Positions 42,912 to 52,439 of a stretch of DNA of 64,000 nt are shown here, piece after piece; the stretch's first letter is position 1; every line of letters begins with the position of its first letter. This stretch comes from JAICLK01 sp963810525 (GTDB taxonomy: Bacteria > Patescibacteriota > Saccharimonadia > Saccharimonadales > UBA4665). The notes beneath the pieces are model-generated. The model worked only from the letters and a program-made list of their open reading frames with translations, had not been told where the DNA came from and did not search any database. The stretch lies in assembly GCA_963810525.1 (NCBI GenBank), contig CAWENB010000002.1:62001-126000 (forward strand), read 5' to 3'. A program made the translations under genes and the position numbers.

Positions 42912-43949
42912 ATGATCAACGCGAGGGCAATGCTGAGCGGACTAGGTGCCGGTGTTGCGATACTTGCCGCTTTCTCATCGAGCGGTACATATGAATTAAA
43001 CAGTTACAGTATCGGACCTGCTGGCACTAATAACACATCGTCTAGTACCTACAAACTGCAGGGAAGTGGCGGCGAACAGGCAAATGGAACGTCCTCAAGC
43101 AGCAACGACACGGGAAACAACGGCTCAATTCAGACCGAACAATTAAATACCCCGCTTGCCCCGTCGCTGGATAACGGCTCAGGTGTTTACTATAATAAGC
43201 TTCATTTCGTTGTGAACAATAGCGGGGAGCCGACAGATGCAACCTATGCCATCGCCGTCACGACCGACAGTTCGTTTCTAACCAATATACAATATATTCA
43301 AGCTGATGGAACTTTAGGCTCGAGTCAAGTGTATCAATCATATGGTTCATGGAACGGTTCGAGTGGGTCATTCGTAACGAGCCTTACGCCCGGCACTACT
43401 TATTATATTAAGGAGGCGGCAATGCAAGGGCTTTTTACTAATACTGGCCTCAGCAAAACCGCCAATAATGCCACGACGGCAAATCCATCCATCACGTTCT
43501 CGGTGTCACCCAATTCGGTTACACTAAGTAATTTACTGCCGGGATCCGTCATCACCAGTTCTAACGTAACGTTTGGCCTAACTACCAACGCTGCGTCGGG
43601 CGGCGGCGTGTATGTATCCGGGCTTAATGCGGGACTTACAAGTACTACCGAAAGCTACACCATTCCGGCGATATCAGGAAATCTGGCATCCGCAAATGAG
43701 GGATTTGGTGTGCAGGCGACGGGCCCCTCGCAGACATCCGGCGGGCCACTATCGACAGTGAGCCCATTTAATGGTTCGGCGAACACAGTCGGCGCCGAAT
43801 CAACCACTCCCCAGTCTATGCTCTCGACGTCTAATCCGATTGTTGGCGGCAGCGCCTACGCTAATCTACAAGCCAAAGCTAAATCTACTACACCCGCCGC
43901 AAATGACTACACCGAAATACTTACTTTCATCGCTGCGGCCAATTTCTGA
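42912..43949 (+). CDS. secreted surface protein with C-terminal sorting-like motif (A)
   Basis: 345 residues with a signal-peptide-like N-terminus (MLSGLGAGVAILAAFSSS), then YSIGPAGTNNTSSSTYKLQ, a Ser/Asn-rich segment, a fibronectin-type region (TPGTTYYIKEAAMQG) and a C-terminal domain ending DYTEILTFIAAANF. That ending matches the one of the next gene (DYSDTITLVGAGSF), suggesting a shared assembly domain. ATG 42912 is preferred over TTG 42876 because it starts the signal peptide. It heads a surface gene run that includes DUF916-like partners. Confidence 0.7.
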   Translation: MINARAMLSGLGAGVAILAAFSSSGTYELNSYSIGPAGTNNTSSSTYKLQGSGGEQANGTSSSSNDTGNNGSIQTEQLNTPLAPSLDNGSGVYYNKLHFVVNNSGEPTDATYAIAVTTDSSFLTNIQYIQADGTLGSSQVYQSYGSWNGSSGSFVTSLTPGTTYYIKEAAMQGLFTNTGLSKTANNATTANPSITFSVSPNSVTLSNLLPGSVITSSNVTFGLTTNAASGGGVYVSGLNAGLTSTTESYTIPAISGNLASANEGFGVQATGPSQTSGGPLSTVSPFNGSANTVGAESTTPQSMLSTSNPIVGGSAYANLQAKAKSTTPAANDYTEILTFIAAANF

Positions 43950-44062
43950 GAGTGAATAATTACAATTTGCGTAAGCGTAATAAATAATTTATGCTTATGG
44001 TATTCTAGAAATAATAGTAGAAAGCATCATTAGATTACGATATCACTGAAAGGAAAAGGGTT

Positions 44063-45112
44063 ATGTTGAAAACAGTTTCTAAAAAGTTCCAGGCGATATT
44101 CGTCGTAGTGGTAATGTTAGCGGCTAGCGCAGCCGTTGTGCCGGAGGTTTTTGCAGCCAGTCTGACGAGTGCCACGGTAATGCTGACTAATATGAATGCC
44201 AGTGGATCGGGTCCAGTAATCGTTGAATTTACGACTTCTGCAAGTAATACCGGATCGTCGTTAACGGTTGGCTTTACGGGTTATACCGGGGGCGCTGCGG
44301 GAGCGGTCAACGCAACGCAAACGGTAGCCAATACGCTTGGCAGTACGAATTGTACGACCATTACCGGTGCAAGTGCTAATCTACCGGGTACTCCGACTGC
44401 CAGTGGCAATGCGTCAACAGGTCTGATAACTTTCAGCGGTTTGACTGCAATGACAGCCAATACATCCTACTGTGTTGTCTTGAGTTCTGCTACAGCCGTT
44501 ACCAACCCGACCGCAACCGGTCCGCAAACAGCTGTTATTACTGCCGGTTCAGACGCAGCAACTTCAGTCGAAGTCGACATTATCTCCAACGATCAAGTTG
44601 TTGTTAACGCCACCGTGCTGCCGACGTTCACAATGGCGCTGAGTGGTAACACCGACAATTTCACTAGCAATCTTTCATCGGGCGCGACCGCCGCTACAAC
44701 CGGTGTTACTGTTACCGTGAATACCAACGCTAAGACCGGTTGGTACTTGTGGGGTTCGGACGCAAATACGGGTCTAAAATCGGCGACTCAAAACTACACC
44801 ATTGCCTCAAAGACTCCTGGCACTAATGCAACACTCTCAAATGGAAGCGAAGGGTATGTGTCAGGCTTGCCGGCGGCCGGGATAACCCAAGGCAGTGGCT
44901 TGGGCGTTACGAGTGCGACTACTGCTTATGCTTCTTCGGGCGCCGGTAACGGTAGCGGGTTGGACGCTACGCCACGGCAAATAGCTAGCTCGACAGGTAC
45001 GGCGAATGGCGCGATTGTAACAGTTAAAGAGTATGCTACCATCGGCGGCACGACTCCTGCTGCAACCGATTACAGCGACACTATAACGCTAGTCGGCGCC
45101 GGCAGCTTCTGA
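44063..45112 (+). CDS. secreted surface protein with C-terminal sorting-like motif (B)
   Basis: 349 residues, signal peptide ending VPEVFA-A, then a Thr/Ser/Asn-rich beta protein. The C-terminal half (about 180-349, QVVVNATVLPTFTMALSG to TITLVGAGSF) is homologous in pattern to that of 42912-43949 and to WxL-like domains of Gram-positive surface proteins, though no WxL triplet was seen. An AAAGGAAAAGG ribosome site precedes ATG 44063, and an extended -10 TGGTATTCT lies at 43998-44006. Followed 16 bp later by a DUF916-like gene, consistent with an operon and a complex. Confidence 0.75.
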   Translation: MLKTVSKKFQAIFVVVVMLAASAAVVPEVFAASLTSATVMLTNMNASGSGPVIVEFTTSASNTGSSLTVGFTGYTGGAAGAVNATQTVANTLGSTNCTTITGASANLPGTPTASGNASTGLITFSGLTAMTANTSYCVVLSSATAVTNPTATGPQTAVITAGSDAATSVEVDIISNDQVVVNATVLPTFTMALSGNTDNFTSNLSSGATAATTGVTVTVNTNAKTGWYLWGSDANTGLKSATQNYTIASKTPGTNATLSNGSEGYVSGLPAAGITQGSGLGVTSATTAYASSGAGNGSGLDATPRQIASSTGTANGAIVTVKEYATIGGTTPAATDYSDTITLVGAGSF

Positions 45113-45128
45113 TACACTTAAGGCCAAT

Positions 45129-46211
45129 ATGTTACGGTTTCTTAAACCGGCCTTAGTAGCGGGTGGGGCCAGCTTGGTGCTCGTACTGGCTTCGGTCTTT
45201 ACGATGGCGTCGGCTAATGCCGCGAATAGTACGGGGTCGATCCTTACAACATCGCCGGTCGCGGTCGACTTGACTGCAAAACCAGGTTCATCGGTATCGA
45301 CTAATCTGGAAGTCCAGAACAATGCACCAACACCCGTGACAGTCAACGTTCAGCTCGATGAATTCAAAGCTGCCAATAATAATGGCCAGGCCAGTATCTT
45401 TACGCCGCCAGCAAGCGATCCGTCTGTAGGCTGGGTGAAGTTCTCTCAAAATTCGTTTGTTGCTGAGCCGGGTGTCTGGAATAGAGTCGGCATGACAATC
45501 GACGTGCCGTCTACAGCTGCATACGGCTATTACTATGCCGTGCTATTTGAGCCGCAAACGGCTATCCCGGGCGCGCAAAACCCTAATAGCAAAGTGAAAG
45601 GTGCAAACGCTGTCTTTGTTTTGCTCGACGCGCATGTGCCTGGCGAAAAGAACACTCTGCAGGTTACCAGCTTTAAATCAGACAAATCGGTCTATCAGTA
45701 CCTGCCCGCGAACTTCAGTGTGACAGTCCGTAACACCGGTAATATCTATACCATACCGGAAGGTAATATTTTTATCAGCCGCTCCAAAACCGGTCCGGCG
45801 ATTGCCTCAATGCCCATAAACAGTGGGGACGGTAACATATTGCCGAGCAGCAATAGGAACTTTAGCACGACCTGGTCGGATGGTTTTCCGGTATATGTAA
45901 CCAAGAAAATCGACGGGCAAATCGTTTCCGACAAAAATGGTCAACCGGAGGAACAGTTACACTGGAATATCAGCGGTATTTCGAAATTCCGCTTCGGCAA
46001 ATATTATGCACATCTGGTTTTGGTTTATAAGAACGGCAATCAGGATATTCCGGTGAATGCCGAAGTTTCGTTTTGGGTAATTCCGTGGATCTTGCTCGCT
46101 GTGTTGTTCTTGTTGATTGTGCTTATCCTATTTGGCGTCTGGACAGTCATGAAGGACACAACTAAAATTGTGAAATGGTTTCGCAAGCCTTCTTCAAAAT
46201 CAGAAAAGTAG
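45129..46211 (+). CDS. DUF916-like surface complex protein (1)
   Basis: 360 residues: signal peptide (ending ASANA), an N-terminal Ig-like domain (SPVAVDLTAKPGSSVSTNLE), a central YGYYYAVLFEPQ block as in DUF916/DUF3324 proteins that pair with WxL proteins, a second beta domain, a membrane span (VIPWILLAVLFLLIVLILFG) and a basic tail. In Firmicutes such proteins hold WxL proteins on peptidoglycan. Overlaps the next gene by 37 bp, so the two are translationally coupled. Confidence 0.8.
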   Translation: MLRFLKPALVAGGASLVLVLASVFTMASANAANSTGSILTTSPVAVDLTAKPGSSVSTNLEVQNNAPTPVTVNVQLDEFKAANNNGQASIFTPPASDPSVGWVKFSQNSFVAEPGVWNRVGMTIDVPSTAAYGYYYAVLFEPQTAIPGAQNPNSKVKGANAVFVLLDAHVPGEKNTLQVTSFKSDKSVYQYLPANFSVTVRNTGNIYTIPEGNIFISRSKTGPAIASMPINSGDGNILPSSNRNFSTTWSDGFPVYVTKKIDGQIVSDKNGQPEEQLHWNISGISKFRFGKYYAHLVLVYKNGNQDIPVNAEVSFWVIPWILLAVLFLLIVLILFGVWTVMKDTTKIVKWFRKPSSKSEK

Positions 46212-47215
46212 CTTATGCTGGAACCGGTGTTATTTGCATTGCGGTTGTTAGTATAAGTATTGCGCCATGTGTGTTTGCCAATCCTCGACCAAGCGGGTTG
46301 GCCGTTTCACCTGCTATCGAGCAAATTACTTTGCAGAAAAACCAGGATAGCACCGAGTTTAATGCTCAGGTCACCAACAACACTGGCTCACCTGCTTCGG
46401 TAACTATATCGACAAGTGATTTTACGTCGACAGGTGAAATCGGACAACTCTCATTTGTTCCGGGCGGTCGGGCGGCGCATCATGGACTATCTGACTGGAT
46501 TCACGTAAGCCCGGCGCAACTGTCACTCAGCCCAGGTCAATCTCGGACGGTGCCGGTGACAATCTCAAATGCTAACGCCCTTGCACCGGGAGGTCATTAC
46601 GCAGCACTGATTTATAAAGTTACAAGCGAGCCAAACAGCGGTGGCAATACTGTCACCATTGGCCAAGCAGTATCGACACTTATCTTTTTGACGACATACT
46701 CGCAAGGAACCACCGGATTGCGGCTCGAGCCAGTGCCGCTACCGAACATCACGACAACGTTACCTTCTACTATAAATATCGTACTTGCCAATACCGGCAA
46801 TACTCAATCAGTGCCACGCGGATATGTGCAAGTGACAAATAAAAAAGGTGAAGTATTGACACAAGCGATAATAAACGCCAATTCAGGCATGATCTTGCCA
46901 GGCGGCAAACGGTTATTTACGATAGCGTTGAAAGATATAAGTTCACCTCCGCTCGTTACGCATTACACAGTAAAAATATTCTACCGCCACGATGGACAGT
47001 CATCCTATCAACAGTATGCCAAACGTATAACCGTCATCGATGTCCGACTAGCTGTTGTGTGTGGTATCATTTTGATGCTCATCGCGGCCATGCTTACTAA
47101 ACTCTTCTGGCTGCTCTTTCACAAGCCCGGAAAAAAAATGGCCAAAAAAAATCAAACTGAAGAAAAAACCGCTTCCAAGAAAAAGCGCCATACAATCGAC
47201 GTGAAGCAGTTGTGA
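46175..47215 (+). CDS. DUF916-like surface complex protein (2)
   Basis: 346 residues with the same architecture as the previous gene: signal peptide, SPAIEQITLQKNQDSTEFNA domain with ASVTISTSDF, a central GGHYAALIYKV block, beta domain, a membrane span (VVCGIILMLIAAMLTKLFWL) and a Lys-rich tail. The start lies inside the preceding gene. The two are diverged paralogues and probably form a heteromeric anchor for the secreted proteins upstream. Confidence 0.8.
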   Translation: MVSQAFFKIRKVAYAGTGVICIAVVSISIAPCVFANPRPSGLAVSPAIEQITLQKNQDSTEFNAQVTNNTGSPASVTISTSDFTSTGEIGQLSFVPGGRAAHHGLSDWIHVSPAQLSLSPGQSRTVPVTISNANALAPGGHYAALIYKVTSEPNSGGNTVTIGQAVSTLIFLTTYSQGTTGLRLEPVPLPNITTTLPSTINIVLANTGNTQSVPRGYVQVTNKKGEVLTQAIINANSGMILPGGKRLFTIALKDISSPPLVTHYTVKIFYRHDGQSSYQQYAKRITVIDVRLAVVCGIILMLIAAMLTKLFWLLFHKPGKKMAKKNQTEEKTASKKKRHTIDVKQL

Positions 47216-47293
47216 GACCGATCATGGTTGTGCTATGCTGCTAACAGGTCGCTAAGTTTTGGGAGATTTATAAACTAAGCGAGGGTACTAGTT

Positions 47294-49504
47294 ATGTTTG
47301 CCCGTGATCGTCTCGGCATCATAAACATGTTCCAAATTTTCGTGGCGCGGGGCGGATTTGTAGAGCGCAAAACGCTACGCGGGCTGGTCAGTGACACGAT
47401 AATGTTTATTTTTATCGTCTTTTTCTCACTTGTATGTTGTCATCTGGTTTCTTGGTTAGCGACGGGCTACTATCGGGTACTTTCCGAAGCGGTGTTTTTT
47501 AGTGTTGCAGTACTACTATCTCTGTTGTTCTTGAGGCTGTTTTTTTCTATGTGTTCGCACCTTGCGCACGCGGGTATTGCGCTACAGCATCCACCCACTC
47601 CTGGAATGGCGCTGGTTACGGTTTTCATGATAGCGTTAGGTTTCATGTTCTTGTACATGCCGCGAGTTGTACAGGCGACGGCAGGTATCAATTCCGAGCT
47701 CAGCTTTGAGGGTAAGGTGGTCGACAGCAGCGGCATAAACATTGCCGATGGAATCCACAATATGGAATTCAAGATTTACTCCGGAAACAGCTGTGATCCG
47801 ACAACCGGTAGTGGCTGTACGCTCGATTGGACCGAAGACTGGTTAGTTGGAGGTAGTGGCGGAGTGAATTTTTCTAGCGGAACGTTTCAAGCTGATTTAG
47901 GGACAATAAACGCGTTCGCATCTTCTGTAGACTGGAATTCTTACCCGCTGTATCTGTCGCTTCAGGTTGGCAATACGACGGCTTGTACAATTACGACTTC
48001 GTTCCAAGCGGATTGTGGTGGTGATGGTGAGATGAAGCCGTATATACTACTTACCGCTACCCCGTACGCGATGAATGCCGCCGAACTCAACGGGCATGCA
48101 GCATCGGACTTCGGTCAGCTCGCACAAGCGCAAACCTGGACAGCCGCCAATACCGTACAAACAACAGCACCGGCAGCCTTTGAGGTGCAAAATAGCGGCG
48201 GTAGTACTACTACACTGGCAGTTGATACTAGTGATGGTTATGTCGGTATAGGTACGCCGACGCCCGGCAACAAGTTGGATATTCAGAACTCCGGCTCCGG
48301 TACGGCAGTCAATGTTGCGGCCGGTGTCGTACCTACTGCTAACATAGTCAACATCACCAACACCGGTCAGGGAATAACCGCAAATAATGTCAACGATGTC
48401 GGTGTCAATTTTACCGGCGGTAGTGCTTCGTCCGGAAGTGAAGCAGCCGGAATGCGCATTGATTACACTGCAGGAGCCGGCAGTAACACTATCTGGGACG
48501 GTCTGCACATCGTATCCAACCCAAGTGGTCCAACCAGCGGAGTGACAAGCTATGGCGTGAAAATCGATGGGCCGACTTCACCCGGAGCAGGCACACAGGA
48601 GGGTGTCAAAATTACTACCGGCTTCGATATTGGACTTGATATAGATTCTGGCGGTATGCAAATGGCCGACATGTCGAGCACGCCTTCGGCACCGAGTACA
48701 GGCGAGTTAAAGGTTTACGCCCGGGAAGTAGACGGCCGCTCAATGTTGGCTACTCAAGGTCCGAGCGGCGTCGCCTACGCGCTGCAGCCAAGTCTGTTCC
48801 AGCAAAATGTAGTTTTGGTGACAGGTGGAAACGGCGCAGCAAATAACACCTACACGACCATCGGCTCAAATGTGACAGCTTCAGGAACATTGGCCTCGCA
48901 AAACGGCAGCAGCTCCGAAGCACTCGGCAATACCAGCCGTATCACCACCGGCGCTACTGCCGGAACGACGGCCGGATTCTACACCAAGAACGTGTACTAT
49001 CTCGGCTCTACGGCGAATGGCGCGGACGGCTTTTTCTATTTCACCCGCATGAACTTGAATGGCCAAAATCTCAGTAATTACGAAAGTGGCACTACTGGTG
49101 CTCGAATATTTATGGGATTGTGCGGGGCAACGTTCACGAATTGTGACGCATCCGACAGCCCGACAGCCACGAACTCAGCAGGATTTCAACTGTCGGGTAG
49201 TAGAGGTGATACGACGTTTCATTTCATGACATGCAATGCTTCAGCGTGCAATATTATCGACACCGGTGTAACAGTTAATAATAATGTGACATACGATTTT
49301 TACGCTTACACGCCACCACAGGGCACGACGGTGTACTGGCGAATCGATGATCTAACGGATGGTACCGCGCCAGTAGAAGGAAACTCCGCGACTGACTTAC
49401 CGGTGGGCAGTAGTGCTATGAATGCCGGCATGTCGATAATTAACCTATCCGCAGCCAATAGGTACCTATACTTCCAACGCATGTATCTCGAAACCGATCG
49501 ATAG
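47294..49504 (+). CDS. giant membrane-anchored surface protein (1)
   Basis: 736 residues. The cytoplasmic head DRLGIINMFQIFVARGGF then ERKTLRGLVSD is shared with 50396-52201. Three to four membrane spans follow (about 35-130), then a head domain (INSELSFEGKVVDSSGINIA, NMEFKIYSG, LDWTEDWLVG) and PYILLTATPYAMNAAELNG, a segment found in tail-fibre-like proteins. The rest is Gly/Ser/Thr-rich beta-helical sequence with a Cys-containing C-terminal lectin-like domain. Likely displayed outside the cell as a long fibre. An extended -10 (TGCTATGCT, 47231-47239) and GAGGGT ribosome site precede it. Confidence 0.78.
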   Translation: MFARDRLGIINMFQIFVARGGFVERKTLRGLVSDTIMFIFIVFFSLVCCHLVSWLATGYYRVLSEAVFFSVAVLLSLLFLRLFFSMCSHLAHAGIALQHPPTPGMALVTVFMIALGFMFLYMPRVVQATAGINSELSFEGKVVDSSGINIADGIHNMEFKIYSGNSCDPTTGSGCTLDWTEDWLVGGSGGVNFSSGTFQADLGTINAFASSVDWNSYPLYLSLQVGNTTACTITTSFQADCGGDGEMKPYILLTATPYAMNAAELNGHAASDFGQLAQAQTWTAANTVQTTAPAAFEVQNSGGSTTTLAVDTSDGYVGIGTPTPGNKLDIQNSGSGTAVNVAAGVVPTANIVNITNTGQGITANNVNDVGVNFTGGSASSGSEAAGMRIDYTAGAGSNTIWDGLHIVSNPSGPTSGVTSYGVKIDGPTSPGAGTQEGVKITTGFDIGLDIDSGGMQMADMSSTPSAPSTGELKVYAREVDGRSMLATQGPSGVAYALQPSLFQQNVVLVTGGNGAANNTYTTIGSNVTASGTLASQNGSSSEALGNTSRITTGATAGTTAGFYTKNVYYLGSTANGADGFFYFTRMNLNGQNLSNYESGTTGARIFMGLCGATFTNCDASDSPTATNSAGFQLSGSRGDTTFHFMTCNASACNIIDTGVTVNNNVTYDFYAYTPPQGTTVYWRIDDLTDGTAPVEGNSATDLPVGSSAMNAGMSIINLSAANRYLYFQRMYLETDR

Positions 49505-49514
49505 CGAACATGTC

Positions 49515-50270
49515 ATGGTGAAGCAAGAACCGTCGCAACGCTCAATGGCCGATATATCACATACACCACGGGTAGCGGCAAAATCAGTCAGTGCATCGAA
49601 AAAAAATACCACGCCCAGGCTAAGACAGCGACCACGTATAGCCGGATTATGGAAGCACCCGGCATTTGTCGGCATTTGTTCTGCCACTGTCACGCTGCTC
49701 ATTGTGTTAAGCGTTGTAAGCGTGCACCGTAATCACCGAAGCCAATCACAGCTGCAAAAGGTATTGGCTGATGTTGGCAAGATAATGTACTTGCCAGCCG
49801 ACGAAACGCCAACGCTTGCAACAGTAACTGATCAATCCAAGCTGCAAGGTTCGTTAAAATCAATCGCCAAAACAGGTGACGATGTGCTCATATATCAGAA
49901 ACATAGCGAAGCGATTGTCTACCGACCGTCGGCGCACAAAATCGTGGCTGTCGAGCCAATCCTGCTCGGCAAACAACCCGATGCCGCACTCACGGCTTCA
50001 GTAGCCGTCTTGAACGGTTCCGGCAATCCGGCTGCCATGCAGCAGTTTATTTCCAACCTGTATAAGATCTACCCGAATGTAACGCTTGCATACAAAACCA
50101 CCGCACCGCGCGAATTCCCGACTACCATCTTATTTGCACAGCAATTAAACGACCCGTTGGCCAATGAAGTGGCACAGTCGCTCGGTATTCAAGCCGGCCA
50201 GGTACCGCTTGGCGTATCAGATAGCTTGGCACAACTAACATTTATTATTGGCAAAGATTATCAGAATTAG
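49515..50270 (+). CDS. LytR_C-domain membrane protein
   Basis: 251 residues: basic N-terminus, one membrane span (FVGICSATVTLLIVLSVVSV), a coiled region, and a C-terminal domain matching LytR_C (SVAVLNGSGNPAAMQQFISN, TTILFAQQLNDPLANEVA, LTFIIGKDYQN). This domain follows LCP ligase domains in LytR-CpsA-Psr proteins but here occurs alone. Extracytoplasmic and possibly wall-associated. It lies between two paralogous giant surface genes. Confidence 0.78.
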   Translation: MVKQEPSQRSMADISHTPRVAAKSVSASKKNTTPRLRQRPRIAGLWKHPAFVGICSATVTLLIVLSVVSVHRNHRSQSQLQKVLADVGKIMYLPADETPTLATVTDQSKLQGSLKSIAKTGDDVLIYQKHSEAIVYRPSAHKIVAVEPILLGKQPDAALTASVAVLNGSGNPAAMQQFISNLYKIYPNVTLAYKTTAPREFPTTILFAQQLNDPLANEVAQSLGIQAGQVPLGVSDSLAQLTFIIGKDYQN

Positions 50271-50395
50271 GAACATGTGTAATAAATAGTACGGCTTCTC
50301 CTGATCGCAGAGTTGTTAGCATGCTAGTGGTTATGGTATCATAGCGTAAGCATTTGCAGTTTTGGGAGGGGCGGCAAAGGCGAGGGTAACAACAT

Positions 50396-52201
50396 ATGCA
50401 TGTGAACGACCGCCTCGGCATAATCAATTCTTTCCAACTCTTCGTAGCCCGTGGAGGCTTTATTGAACGCAAGACGTTGCGTGGAATTATTTCTGACACG
50501 ATTATATTCGTAAGTATATTAATATTTTCTCTGGTCATTTGTCGGTCGATAGTGTGGATCAGTGTGAACATTAATCGAATAGCACAGATTGCGCACCCGT
50601 GCTTGCAAATGAGTTTTATATTTGGGCTTGTGCTGATTTGTGTAGCGATCGTTGGGGGCATGGTGACGACACGAGTAGCTAGTGCAGCGACAGGTATCAA
50701 CCCTGAGCTTAGCTTCGAGGGTAAGGTCGTCAACAGTAGTGGTATCAACATAGCTGATGGTACCTACAATATGGAATTCAAAATTTATGCCGGCGGCACC
50801 GCGACCGGCGGAGGCACACTTGACTGGACAGAAGATTGGCTGGTAAGTGCGGGAAAAGGCGTTACATTCACAAGCGGGACGTTCCAGGCCAACCTTGGCT
50901 CCATTACAGCGTTCGCGAGTAGTGTGGACTGGAACAGTAATCCGCTATATCTTTCATTGCAAGTTGGTAACACTAGCTCGTGTACGCCGGCGGGCAATTT
51001 CCACGCCAATTGCGGCGGCGATGGCGAAATGTCGCCATATATTTTGTTGACGGCAACGCCATACGCCATGAATGCCGACAAGCTGGACGGCATCGACTCG
51101 ACCGGGTTTGTTCAGCTCAACGCTACGCAGTCCGGCAACATCAATATCGGCAGCGGCACCATCACGTCGGGTGCAATTAATGGGATCAGCATTGGCAGTA
51201 CGATTCAGCCTTCGGCGTCGGGTGCTCTGACGGTGAGCAGCAACGGGTCGAATGCTTTGACCTTGACAGGCGGCGCATCATCTACGCTCAGTACAACCTC
51301 GGGCAACCTCACGGTTCAGTCGGGATCGGGTACGGTAAGTCTCGGCTCCAGTACGACGCTGACGGCGACCGGTGCCCTAACTGTCCAATCAGGTGGTGCC
51401 AATGCTTTGAGCTTCGATACGGGCGGCGGCGCAGCGATCAATATCGGGGGCACCAACGCCACATCCGTTGTCATAGGCGGCAACACATCAGCTACTATCA
51501 CTGAAAAAGTCGCCAATTCATCCACAACTGCCTTTACATTGCAAACCGCTGGGGGCACCAACCTGCTAGTCGCCAACTCGACAGGTGGTGAGTTATATGT
51601 CGGCGGTTCAGCTACCGCTGCCACTCCGGTTTTGCTTGTATTCGGTCAGAAAACCGCTACTGGTGACCCGACTGGGGTCAATGGTGCGGAGTACTACAAC
51701 TCAGCAAACAATAAATTCCGTTGTGATCAAAATAGTATTTGGTCGGATTGCATCAGTGGCTTCAATACAATTACTCAAACTGCGGACCAGCAGGCCACTC
51801 AAAGTTCGACTGCAATGCAGAACGACACTACGCTGGCATTTGCAATGAATGCCAGTACGACGTATGCAGTTGACGCATGGATACCGGTAGATGATTCGAA
51901 CACCACTGCCGATATGCAGTACACGTATACCACACCAGCGGGAGCCACTATTGACTTGATGACGACGTTTATGACCGCGGCCGCGACAAGCCAGATTTGC
52001 AATATCATCGCCTCCGGACAAGTGTGCGCGGATGCGAATGCCGTGAACTCAACTGTAGATTTCATCCAAGTACATGGCTTTGTCACCAATGGTGCGACCG
52101 CGGGTAATTTGCAGTTCCAATTTGCTCAACGGGTAGCAACCGCAGCTTCGTACCCGGTCATTAAGAAGGGCGCGACGATGACATGGCACCAAAGTAATTA
52201 G
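50396..52201 (+). CDS. giant membrane-anchored surface protein (2)
   Basis: 601 residues, paralogue of 47294-49504: same DRLGIINSFQLFVARGGF then ERKTLRGIISD head, membrane spans, SFEGKVVNSSGINIADGTYN and LDWTEDWLVSAG block, and ATPYAMNADKLDGIDS. The middle is a long low-complexity Gly/Ser/Thr/Asn repeat region (SSGSGTVSLGSSTTLTATGA and similar) and the C-terminal domain differs from that of its paralogue, as if the tip were exchangeable. The upstream region shares GTTTTGGGAG and an extended -10 (TGGTATCAT, 50334-50342) with the paralogue. Confidence 0.78.
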   Translation: MHVNDRLGIINSFQLFVARGGFIERKTLRGIISDTIIFVSILIFSLVICRSIVWISVNINRIAQIAHPCLQMSFIFGLVLICVAIVGGMVTTRVASAATGINPELSFEGKVVNSSGINIADGTYNMEFKIYAGGTATGGGTLDWTEDWLVSAGKGVTFTSGTFQANLGSITAFASSVDWNSNPLYLSLQVGNTSSCTPAGNFHANCGGDGEMSPYILLTATPYAMNADKLDGIDSTGFVQLNATQSGNINIGSGTITSGAINGISIGSTIQPSASGALTVSSNGSNALTLTGGASSTLSTTSGNLTVQSGSGTVSLGSSTTLTATGALTVQSGGANALSFDTGGGAAINIGGTNATSVVIGGNTSATITEKVANSSTTAFTLQTAGGTNLLVANSTGGELYVGGSATAATPVLLVFGQKTATGDPTGVNGAEYYNSANNKFRCDQNSIWSDCISGFNTITQTADQQATQSSTAMQNDTTLAFAMNASTTYAVDAWIPVDDSNTTADMQYTYTTPAGATIDLMTTFMTAAATSQICNIIASGQVCADANAVNSTVDFIQVHGFVTNGATAGNLQFQFAQRVATAASYPVIKKGATMTWHQSN

Positions 52202-52439
52202 TGGTGTCGTCGTAGTCATTCTTGCGTATATGAAAATGGACACAAAACCGATTTGGATTGGCCGTTACGATATGTGCTGGGGTGACCGATCAGCCCTGCA
52301 TAACGGAAACTGAGTTTCTTTACTACGTATGGAATAGAAACGTGTCTATTACAAAGATCGGTAGACGGGTAAGCACCGAAATTCACACGGCTGCCTAAAC
52401 CGTATCGATTTACAAATAAGTCAAGAAGTATAAATAACA

